From the NCBI RefSeq assembly GCF_910591885.1, contig NW_025963552.1, positions 496,001 to 560,000 of the forward strand: 64,000 nucleotides of DNA. Reading direction: 5' to 3'. The first letter of the stretch is position 1. The number at the start of each line of letters is the position of its first letter. The stretch is from Bombus terrestris. Its lineage: Eukaryota > Arthropoda > Insecta > Hymenoptera > Apidae. The translations under genes were made by a program, and so were the position numbers. The notes under the pieces were generated by a model. It saw nothing but the letters and a program-made list of their open reading frames with translations, was not told the origin of the DNA and searched no databases. Positions 1 to 9,125 of the stretch are shown here, piece by piece.

Positions 1-364
1 ACCTCCGGCTCCTCGGGCTGGTGCGAATGTTTCAATGTCCGTATGTGACAAACCGTTGGATTGTGACACTCCTTTACGCGTGTCTCGCTCGCTGCGCTCG
101 CTCGAAAACGATAGCCTAACCTAAAACCAATCCCTCTTGCGTTAGTCATTCGATATGAAGGCGAGTTATTTCGAATTTGCGAACGTGTCGGATCGGATGT
201 GAGGTGGGACTAAATTTTTACGAGCGAGCGGAGCGAGCGAGCAACGATCACAATTTGCAAGGTATACATATACCGTGCAATATGCATATATATCGTGTTA
301 GTACCTAATTTTGTCAGCCATTTCGGACATCACATTGCACTGTACTATGTGGAAATAGTACTAT
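1..364. repeat. Partial monomer at left window edge (419 class)
   Basis: This is a monomer missing about its first 54 bases; the array continues beyond the window. It shares rare variants with 841-1205 (GTGACACTCC, GCGAGTTATT, GAGGTGGGAC) at an offset of 838 bp, which is two monomers. This suggests a local dimer duplication. Its dyad right arm is altered (ACCGTGCAA instead of ACCTTGCAA). Confidence 0.9.
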
Positions 365-2582
365 TTATGTGAAACTATTCATAAACTGTAAACATTTGGC
401 AGTAGGCAATAGGATAAAGACTTCCGGCTCCTCGGGCTGGTGCGAATGTTTCAATGTCCGTATGTGCCAAACCGTTGGATTGTGACACACCATTACGCGT
501 CTCTCGCTCGCTGCGCTCGCTCGAAAACTATAGCCTAACCTAAAACCAATCCCTCTTGCGTAAGTCATTCGATATGAAGGCAACTTATTTCGAATTTGCG
601 AACGTGTCGGATCGTATGTGAGGTTGGACTAAATTTTTACGAGCGAGCGGAGCGAGCGAGCAACGATCACAATTTGCAAGGTATACATCTAACTTGCAAT
701 ATGCATATATATCGTGTTAGTACCTAATTTTGTCAGCCACTTCGGACATCACATTGCACTTTAGTATGTGGAAGTAGTACTATTTATGTGATACTATTCA
801 TAAACTGTAAACATTTGTCAGTAGGCAATAGGATAAAGACTTCCGGCTCCTCGGGCTGGTGCGAATGTTTCAATGTCCGTATGTGACAAACCGTTGGATT
901 GTGACACTCCTTTACGCGTGTCTCGCTCGCTGCGCTCGCTCGAAAACGATAGCCTAACCTAAAACCAATCCCTCTTGCGTTAGTCATTCGATATGAAGGC
1001 GAGTTATTTCGAATTTGCGAACGTGTCGGATCGGATGTGAGGTGGGACTAAATTTTTACGAGCGAGCGGAGCGAGCGAGCAACGATCACAATTTGCAAGG
1101 TATACATATACCTAATGTTGCCTTGCATATATTTCGTGTTATTACCTAATTTTGTCAGCCACTTCGGACATCACATTGCACTGTAGTATGTGGAAATAGT
1201 ACTATTTATGTGAAAATATTCATAAACTGTAAACATTTGTCAGTAGGCAATATGATAAAGACTTCCGGCTCCTCGGGCTGGTGCGAATGTTTCAATGTCA
1301 GTATGTGCCAAACCGTTCGATTGTGACACACCTTTACGCGTCTCTCGCTCGCTCGAAAACTGTAGCCTAACCTAAAACCAATCCATCTTGCGTTCATTAT
1401 TCGTTATGGTGGCGACATATTTCGAATTTGCGAACGTGTCGGATCGGTTGTGAGGTTGGAGTAGATAATTACGAGCGAGCGGAGCGAGCGAGCAACGATC
1501 ACAATTTGCAAGGTATACATATACCTTGCAATATGCATATATATCGTGTTAGTACCTAATTTTGTCGGCCACTTCGGACATCACATTGCACTGTAGTATG
1601 TGGAAATAGTACTATTTATGTGGTACTATTCATAAACTGTAAACATTTGTCAGTAGGCAATAGGATAAAGACTTCCGGCTCCTCGGGCTGGTGCGAATGT
1701 TTCAATGTCAGTATGTGCCAAACCGTTCGATTGTGACACACCTTTACGCGTCTCTCGCTCGCTCGAAAACTGTAGCCTAACCTAAAACCAATCCATCTTG
1801 CGTTCATTATTCGATATGGTGGCGACATATTTCGAATTTGCGAACGTGTCGGATCGGTTGTGAGGTTGGAGTAGATAATTACGAGCGAGCGGAGCGAGCG
1901 AGCAACGATCACAATTTGCAAGGTATACATATACCTTGCAATATGCATATATATCGTGTTAGTACCTAATTTTGTCAGCCACTTCGGACATCACATTGCA
2001 CTGTAGTATGTGGAAATAGTACTATTTATGTGGTACTATTCATAAACTGTAAACATTTGTCAGTAGGCAATAGGATAAAGACTTCCGGCTCCTCGGGCTA
2101 GTGCGAATGTTTCAATGTCCATATGTGCCAAACCGTTGGATTGTGACACACATTTACGCGTGTCTCGCTCGCTGCGCTCGCTCGAAAACGATAGCCTAAC
2201 CTAAAACCAATCCCTCTTGCGTTAGTCATTCGATATGAAGGCGACTTATTTCGAATTTGCGAACGTGTCGGATCGTATGTGAGGTTGGACTAAATTTTTA
2301 CGAGCGAGCGGAGCGAGCGAGCAACGATAACAATTTGCAAGGTATACATATAACTTGCAATATGCATATATATCGTGTTAGTACCTAATTTTGTCAGCCA
2401 CTTCGGACATCACATTGCACTTTAGTATGTGGAAGTAGTACTATTTATGTGATACTATTCATAAACTGTAAACATTTGTCAGTAGGCAATAGGATAAAGA
2501 CTTCCGGCTCCTCGGGCTGGTGCGAATGTTTCAATGTCCGTATGTGACAAACCGTTGGATTGTGACACACATTTACGCGTGT

Positions 2583-2740
2583 CTCGCTCGCTGCGCTCGC
2601 TCGAAAACGATGGCCTAACCTAAAACCAATCCCTCTTCCGTTAGTCATTCGATATGAAGGCGACTTATTTCGAATTTGCGAACGTGTCGGATCGGATGTG
2701 AGGTTGGACTAAATTTTTACGAGCGAGCGGAGCGAGCGAG
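2583..2740. repeat. GC-rich foldback: 21-bp inverted arms around a 116-nt loop
   Basis: Arm 1 (2583-2603) reads (CTCG)x2, CTGCG, (CTCG)x2. Arm 2 (2720-2740) reads (CGAG)x2, CGGAG, (CGAG)x2. The reverse complement of arm 1 matches arm 2 at 20 of 21 positions; only the central base differs. The loop is 2604-2719. The same pair is present in most of the 152 monomers. In 410-, 411- and 413-bp monomers arm 1 has lost nine bases and pairs over a shorter length. In five copies (near 21137, 27419, 33284, 45422, 58828) arm 2 carries GGTGCG in place of GGAGCG. A cruciform or hairpin is inferred, not shown. Confidence 0.85.
2614..2623 (-). repeat. Telomere-like dimer (TTAGG)x2 inside the monomer
   Basis: CCTAACCTAA on the plus strand is TTAGGTTAGG on the minus strand, two exact units of the arthropod telomere repeat. 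Most monomers hold it. It is broken to CCGAACCTAA in the 420-bp landmark class, to CCTAACATAA in monomers such as 19587, 31734, 43873, 46810 and 57278, and to CCTAATCTAA at about 47823 and 61228. Ten bases can match by chance, so a telomeric origin is only a suggestion. Confidence 0.5.
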
Positions 2741-2753
2741 CAACGATCACAAT

Positions 2754-2779
2754 TTGCAAGGTATACATATACCTTGCAA
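2754..2779. repeat. Perfect 12+2+12 dyad in the AT-rich segment
   Basis: The left arm TTGCAAGGTATA and right arm TATACCTTGCAA are exact reverse complements separated by CA. Many 419-bp monomers keep it intact. Variant classes weaken it: GGAAGGTATA (one arm mismatch, e.g. near 9857), TATAACTTGCAA (e.g. near 6105), CCAAGCTATA (e.g. near 8185), and the 422-bp class, whose right arm reads TATACCTTATATTG and leaves only 8 paired bases. It resembles a protein-binding dyad or a hairpin, but no factor is identified. Confidence 0.85.
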
Positions 2780-2851
2780 TATGCATATATATCGTGTTAG
2801 TACCTAATTTTGTCAGCCATTTCGGACATCACATTGCACTGTACTATGTGG

Positions 2852-2865
2852 AAATAGTACTATTT
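2852..2865. repeat. 14-bp perfect palindrome at monomer junction
   Basis: AAATAGTACTATTT equals its own reverse complement. It recurs in nearly every monomer, first at 353-366. A subset has AAGTAGTACTATTT (for example near 772, 6190, 11210), and the copies at 28791 and 56005 read AAAAAGTACTATTT; both changes break the outer symmetry. Confidence 0.85.
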
Positions 2866-3285
2866 ATGTGAAACTATTCATAAACTGTAAACATTTGTCA
2901 GTAGGCAATAGGATCAAGACTTCCGGCTCCTCGGGCTGGTGCGAATGTTTCAATGTCCGTATGTGCCAAACCGTTGGATTGTGACACACCTTTACGCGTC
3001 TCTCGCTCGCTGCGCTCGCTCGAAAACTATAGCCTAACCTAAAACCAATCCCTCTTGCGTTAGTCATTCGATATGAAGGCAACTTATTTCGAATTTGCGA
3101 ACGTGTCGGATCGTATGCGAGGTTGGACTAAATTTTTACGAGCGAGCGGAGCGAGTGAGCAACGATCACAATTTCCAAGCTACACATATACCTAATGTTG
3201 CCTTGCATATATTTCGTGTTATTACCTAATTTTGTCAGCCACTTCGGACATCACATTGCACTGTAGTATGTGGAAATAGTACTAT

Positions 3286-4949
3286 TTATGTGAAACTATT
3301 CATAAACTGTAAACATTTGTCAGTAGGCAATATGATAAAGACTTCCGGCTCCTCGGGCTGGTGCGAATGTTTCAATGTCAGTATGTGCCAAACCGTTCGA
3401 TTGTGACACACCTTTACGCGTCTCTCGCTCGCTCGAAAACTGTAGCCTAACCTAAAACCAATCCATCTTGCGTTCATTATTCGATATGGTGGCGACATAT
3501 TTCGAATTTGCGAACGTGTCGGATCGGTTGTGAGGTTGGAGTAGATAATTACGAGCGAGCGGAGCGAGCGATCAACGATCACAATTTGCAAGGTATACAT
3601 ATACCTTGCAATATGCATATATATCGTGTTAGTACCTAATTTTGTCAGCCACTTCGGACATCACATTGCACTGTATTATGTGGAAATAGTACTATTTATG
3701 TGGTACTATTCATAAACTGTAAACATTTGTCAGTAGGCAATAGGATAAAGACTTCCGGCTCGTCGGGCTAGTGCGAATGCTTCAATGTCCATATGTGCCA
3801 AACCGTTGGATTGTGACACACCTTTACGCGTCTCTCGCTCGCTGCGCTCGCTCGAAAACTATAGCCTAACCTAAAACCAATCCCTCTTGCGTTAGTCATT
3901 CGATATGAAGGCGACTTATTTCGAATTTGCGAACGTGTTGGATCGTATGTGAGGTTGGACTAAATTTTTACGAGCGAGCGGAGCGAGCGAGCAACGATCA
4001 CAATTTGCAAGGTATACATATACCTTATATTGCCTTGCATACATTTCGTGTTATTACCTAATTTTGTCAGCCATTTCGGACATCACATTGCACTGTACTA
4101 TGTGGAAATAGTACTATTTATGTGAAACTATTCATAAACTGTAAACATTTGTCAGTAGGCAATATGATAAAGACTTCCGGCTCCTCGGGCTGGTGCGAAT
4201 GTTTCAATGTCAGTATGTGCCAAACCGTTCGATTGTGACACACCTTTACGCGTCTCTCGCTCGCTCGAAAACTGTAGCCTAACCTAAAACCAATCCATCT
4301 TGCGTTCATTATTCGATATGGTGGCGACATATTTCGAATTTGCGAACGTGTCGGATCGGTTGTGAGGTTGGAGTAGATAATTACGAGCGAGCGGAGCGAG
4401 CGATCAACGATCACAATTTGCAAGGTATACATATACCTTGCAATATGCATATATATCGTGTTAGTACCTAATTTTGTCAGCCACTTCGGACATCACATTG
4501 CACTGTATTATGTGGAAATAGTACTATTTATGTGGTACTATTCATAAACTGTAAACATTTGTCAGTACGCAATAGGATAAAGACTTCCGGCTCGTCGGGC
4601 TAGTGCGAATGCTTCAATGTCCATATGTGCCAAACCGTTGGATTGTGACACACCTTTACGCGTCTCTCGCTCGCTGCGCTCGCTCGAAAACTATAGCCTA
4701 ACCTAAAACCAATCCCTCTTGCGTTAGTCATTCGATATGAAGGCGACTTATTTCGAATTTGCGAACGTGTTGGATCGTATGTGAGGTTGGACTAAATTTT
4801 TACGAGCGAGCGGAGCGAGCGAGCAACGATCACAATTTGCAAGGTATACATATACCTTATATTGCCTTGCATACATTTCGTGTTATTACCTAATTTTGTC
4901 AGCCATTTCGGACATCACATTGCACTGTACTATGTGGAAATAGTACTAT
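3286..4949. repeat. 832-bp dimer repeated twice
   Basis: A 410-bp plus a 422-bp monomer (3286-4117) is followed by a near copy (4118-4949). Both second monomers share rare variants, GGCTCGTCGGGCTAG and GCGAATGCTTC, absent elsewhere. This shows a recent tandem duplication of a two-monomer block. The 410-bp unit at 3286-3695 is the reference for the 9-bp deletion class, and 4528-4949 is a reference for the 422-bp class (ACCTTATATTGCCTTGCATA in place of ACCTTGCAATATGCATA). Confidence 0.85.
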
Positions 4950-5371
4950 TTATGTGAAACTATTCATAAACTGTAAACATTTGTCAGTAGGCAATATGAT
5001 AAAGACTTCCGGCTCCTCGGGCTGGTGCGAATGTTTCAATGTCAGTATGTGCCAAACCGTTCGATTGTGACACACCTTTACGCGTCTCTCGCTCGCTGCG
5101 CTCGCTCGAAAACTATAGCCTAACCTAAAACCAATCCCTCTTGCGTTAGTCATTCGATATGAAGGCGACTTATTTCGAATTTGCGAACGTGTTGGATCGT
5201 ATGTGAGGTTGGACTAAATTTTTACGAGCGAGCGGAGCGAGCGAGCAACGATCACAATTTGCAAGGTATACATATACCTTATATTGCCTTGCATACATTT
5301 CGTGTTATTACCTAATTTTGTCAGCCATTTCGGACATCACATTGCACTGTACTATGTGGAAATAGTACTAT
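4950..5371. repeat. Chimeric monomer: 410-type left part, 422-type right part
   Basis: Up to 5062 the copy carries markers of the 410-bp subtype (AATATGATAAAG, TCAGTATGTG, GTTCGATTG). From about 5096 it has the full CTGCG-containing arm 1 and 422-subtype markers (CTATAGCC, CCCTCTTGCGTTAG, GTGTTGGATC). The switch lies between 5063 and 5096, at the left flank of GC-rich arm 1. Confidence 0.8.
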
Positions 5372-8300
5372 TTATGTGAAACTATTCATAAACTGTAAAC
5401 ATTTGTCAGTAGGCAATATGATAAAGACTTCCGGCTCCTCGGGCTGGTGCGAATGTTTCAATGTCAGTATGTGCCAAACCGTTCGATTGTGACACACCTT
5501 TACGCGTCTCTCGCTCGCTCGAAAACTGTAGCCTAACCTAAAACCAATCCATCTTGCGTTCATTATTCGATATGGTGGCGACATATTTCGAATTTGCGAA
5601 CGTGTCGGATCGGTTGTGAGGTTGGAGTAGATAATTACGAGCGAGCGGAGCGAGCGATCAACGATCACAATTTGCAAGGTATACATATACCTTGCAATAT
5701 GCATATATATCGTGTTAGTACCTAATTTTGTCAGCCACTTCGGACATCACATTGCACTGTAGTATGTGGAAATAGTACTATTTATGTGGTACTATTCATA
5801 AACTGTAAACATTTGTCAGTAGGCAATAGGATAAAGCCTTCCGGCTCCTTGGGCTGGTGCGCATGTTTCCATGTCCGTATGTGCCAAACCGTTGGATTCT
5901 GACACACCTTTACGGGTCTCTCGCTCGCTGCGCTCGCTCGAAAACTATAGCCTAACCTAAAACCAATCCCTCTTGCGTTAGTCATTCGATATGAAGGCGA
6001 CTTATTTCGAATTTGCGAACGTGTCGGATCGTATGTGAGGTTGGACTAAATTTTTACGAGCGAGCGGAGCGAGCGAGCAACGATAACAATTTGCAAGGTA
6101 TACATATAACTTGCAATATGCATATATATCGTGTTAGTACCTAATTTTGTCAGCCACTTCGGACATCACATTGCACTTTAGTATGTGGAAGTAGTACTAT
6201 TTATGTGATACTATTCATAAACTGTAAACATTTGTCAGTAGGCAATAGGATAAAGACTTCCGGCTCCTCGGGCTGGTGCGAATGTTACAATGTCCGTATG
6301 TGACAAACCGTTGGATTGTGACACACCTTTACGCGTGTCTCGCTCGCTGCGCTCGCTCGAAAACGATAGCCTAACCTAAAACCAATCCCTCTTGCGTTAG
6401 TCATTCGATATGAAGGCGACTTATTTCGAATTTGCGAACGTGTCGGATCGGATGTGAGGTTGGACTAAATTTTTACGAGCGAGCGGAGCGAGCGAGCAAC
6501 GATCACAATTTGCAAGGTATACATATACCTTGCAATATGCATATATATCGTGTTAGTACCTAATTTTGTCAGCCATTTCGGACATCACATTGCACTGTAG
6601 TATGTGGAAATAGTACTATTTATGTGAAACAATTCACAAACTGTAAACATTTGTCAGTAGGCAATAGGATCAAGACTTCCGGCTCCTCGGGCTGGTGCGA
6701 ATGTTTCAATGTCCGTATGTGCCAAACCGTTGGATTGTGACACACCTTTACGCGTCTCTCGCTCGCTGCGCTCGCTCGAAAACTATAGCCTAACCTAAAA
6801 CCAATCCCTCTTGCGTTAGTCATTCGATATGAAGGCAACTTATTTCGAATTTGCGAACGTGTCGGATCGTATGTGAGGTTGGACTAAATTTTTACGAGCG
6901 AGCGGAGCGAGCGAGCAACGATCACAATTTCCAAGCTATACATATACCTAATGTTGCCTTGCATATAATTCGTGTTATTACCTAATTTTGTCAGCCACTT
7001 CGGACATCACATTGCACTGTAGTATGTGGAAATAGTACTATTTATGTGAAAATATTCATAAACTGTAAACATTTGTCAGTAGGCAATATGATAAAGACTT
7101 CCGGCTCCTCGGGCTGGTGCGAATGTTTCAATGTCAGTATGTGCCAAACCGTTCGATTGTGACACACCTTTACGCGTCTCTCGCTCGCTCGAAAACTGTA
7201 GCCTAACCTAAAACCAATCCATCTTGCGTTCATTATTCGATATGGTGGCGACATATTTCGAATTTGCGAACGTGTCGGATCGGTTGTGAGGTTGGAGTAG
7301 ATAATTACGAGCGAGCGGAACGAGCGAGCAACGATCACAATTTGCAAGGTATACATATACCTTGCAATATGCATTTTATATCGTGTTAGTACCTAATTTT
7401 GTCAGCCACTTCGGACATCACATTGCACTGTAGTATGTGGAAATAGTACTATTTATGTGGTACTATTCATAAACTGTAAACATTTGTCAGTAGGCAATAG
7501 GATAAAGACTTCCGGCTCCTCGGGCTTGTGCGAATGTTTCAATGTCCGTATGTGACAAACCGTTGGATTGTGACACACCTTTACGCGTGTCTCGCTCGCT
7601 GCGCTCGCTCGAAAACGATAGCCTAACCTAAAACCAATCCCACTTGCGTTAGTCATACGATATGAAGGCGACTTATTTCGAATTTGCGAACGTGTCGGAT
7701 CGGATGTGAGGTTGGACTAAATTTTTACGAGCGAGCGGAGCGAGCGAGCAACGATCACAATTTGCAAGGTATACATATACCTTGCAATATGCATATATAT
7801 CGTGTTAGTACCTAATTTTGTCAGCCATTTCGGACATCACATTGCACTGTACTATGTGGAAATAGTACTATTTATGTGAAACTATTCATAAACTGTAAAC
7901 ATTTGTCAGTAGGCAATAGGATCAAGACTTCCGGCTCCTCGGGCTGGTGCGAATGTTTCAATGTCCGTATGTGCCAAACCGTTGGATTGTGACACACCTT
8001 TACGCGTCTCTCGCTCGCTGCGCTCGCTCGAAAACTATAGCCTAACCTAAAACCAATCCCTCTTGCGTTAGTCATTCGATATGAAGGCAACTTATTTCGA
8101 ATTTGCGAACGTGTCGGATCGTATGTGAGAATGGACTAAATTTTTACGAGCGAGCGGAGCGAGTGAGCAACGATCACAATTTCCAAGCTATACATATACC
8201 TAATGTTGCCTTGCATATATTTCGTGTTATTACCTAATTTTGTCAGCCACTTCGGACATCACATTGCACTGTAGTATGTGGAAATAGTACTATTTATGTG

Positions 8301-9125
8301 AAAATATTCATAAACTGTAAACATTTGTCAGTAGGCAATATGATAAAGACTTCCGGCTCCTCGGGCTGGTGCGAATGTTTCAATGTCAGTATGTGCCAAA
8401 CCGTTCGATTGTGACACACCTTTACGCGTCTCTCGCTCGCTCGAAAACTGTAGCCTAACCTAAAACCAATCCATCTTGCGTTCATTATTCGATATGGTGG
8501 CGACATATTTCGAATTTGCGAACGTGTCGGATCGGCTGTGAGGTTGGAGTAGATAATTACGAGCGAGCGGAGCGAGCGATCAACGATCACAATTTGCAAG
8601 GTATACATATACCTTGCAATATGCATATATATCGTGTTAGTACCTAATTTTGTCAGCCACTTCGGACATCACATTGCACTGTAGTATGTGGAAATAGTAC
8701 TATTTATGTGGTACTATTCATAAACTGTAAACATTTGTCAGTAGGCAATAGGATAAAGACTTCCGGCTCCTCGGGCTAGTGCGAATGTTTCAATGTCCAT
8801 ATGTGCCAAACCGTTGGATTGTGACACACCTTTACGCGTCTCTCGCTCGCTGCGCTCGCTCGAAAACTATAGCCTAACCTAAAACCAATCCCTCTTGCGT
8901 TAGTCATTCGATATGAAGGCGACTTATTTCGAATTTGCGAACGTGTTGGATCGTATGTGAGGTTGGACTAAATTTTTGCGAGCGAGCGGAGCGAGCGAGC
9001 AACGATCACAATTTGCAAGGTATACATATACCTTATATTGCCTTGCATACATTTCGTGTTATTACCTAATTTTGTCAGCCATTTCGGACATCACATTGCA
9101 CAGTACTATGTGGAAATAGTACTAT

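Larger units (their letters stand above)
2445..2863. repeat. Representative 419-bp monomer with internal map
   Basis: This copy is a worked example of the unit. Approximate parts: AT-rich start 2445-2500; CTTCCGGCTCCTCGGGC 2501-2517; GC-rich arm 1 at 2583-2603; telomere-like CCTAACCTAA 2614-2623; loop with TTCGAATTTGCGAAC around 2670-2685; GC-rich arm 2 at 2720-2740; 12+2+12 dyad 2754-2779; ATGCATATATAT 2781-2792; palindrome AAATAGTACTATTT 2852-2865, which straddles the boundary to the next monomer. I counted about 29 CpG dinucleotides. Most minus-strand open frames in the array start within the loop-to-arm region and end at the next TTA of the anchor; see the rejected list. Confidence 0.9.
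365..9125. repeat. Region I: irregular satellite segment, 21 monomers
   Basis: Monomers start at 365, 784, 1206, 1616, 2026, 2445, 2864, 3286, 3696, 4118, 4528, 4950, 5372, 5782, 6201, 6620, 7042, 7453, 7872, 8294 and 8704. Lengths follow no fixed period. Local motifs do recur: the length order 410-419-419-422 occurs at 1616-3285 and again at 5372-7041, although the second monomers of the two sets differ in sequence. Private substitutions are more common here than further right, especially before 3 kb (for example TTTGGCAGTAGG near 395, CACCATTACGCG near 490, GTAAGTCATT near 560). No other sequence type is present. Confidence 0.85.

Noticed and set aside
1320..1330. RNA polymerase III B-box-like GTTCGATTGT in 410- and 420-type monomers (tRNA or SINE origin)
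   Set aside because: It misses several consensus positions of the B box, no A box lies at proper spacing, and no tRNA fold is apparent.
2614..2623. True interstitial telomere array
   Set aside because: Only two TTAGG units occur per monomer, with no longer run anywhere in the window; kept only as a low-weight observation.
2583..2740. GC-rich inverted arms as terminal inverted repeats of a MITE or other transposon
   Set aside because: No target-site duplication flanks the arms, no transposase is present, and the arms occur at fixed places within the tandem unit, not around an insertion. A transposon ancestry of the monomer remains possible but unsupported.
2763..2795. TATA-box-like promoter in TATACATATACC / ATATATATCG
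   Set aside because: AT-rich dyad sequence of this sort is expected by composition; no gene lies downstream and no other promoter element is recognisable.
3286..3618. Repeated minus-strand open frames of 63-113 codons in most monomers (e.g. 3286-3618, 12474-12677, 10803-11021), containing strings such as HQPEEPEVFILLPTDKCLQF
   Set aside because: They recur because the DNA is repeated. No domain, signal or start context is evident, their starts shift with single substitutions, and subtype differences often change residues (W/C, P/R, I/F/T). In-frame 9-bp indels arise simply from the CTCG repeat. Rejected as coding, though transcription is not excluded; Ribo-seq or a dN/dS test showing constraint would revive it.
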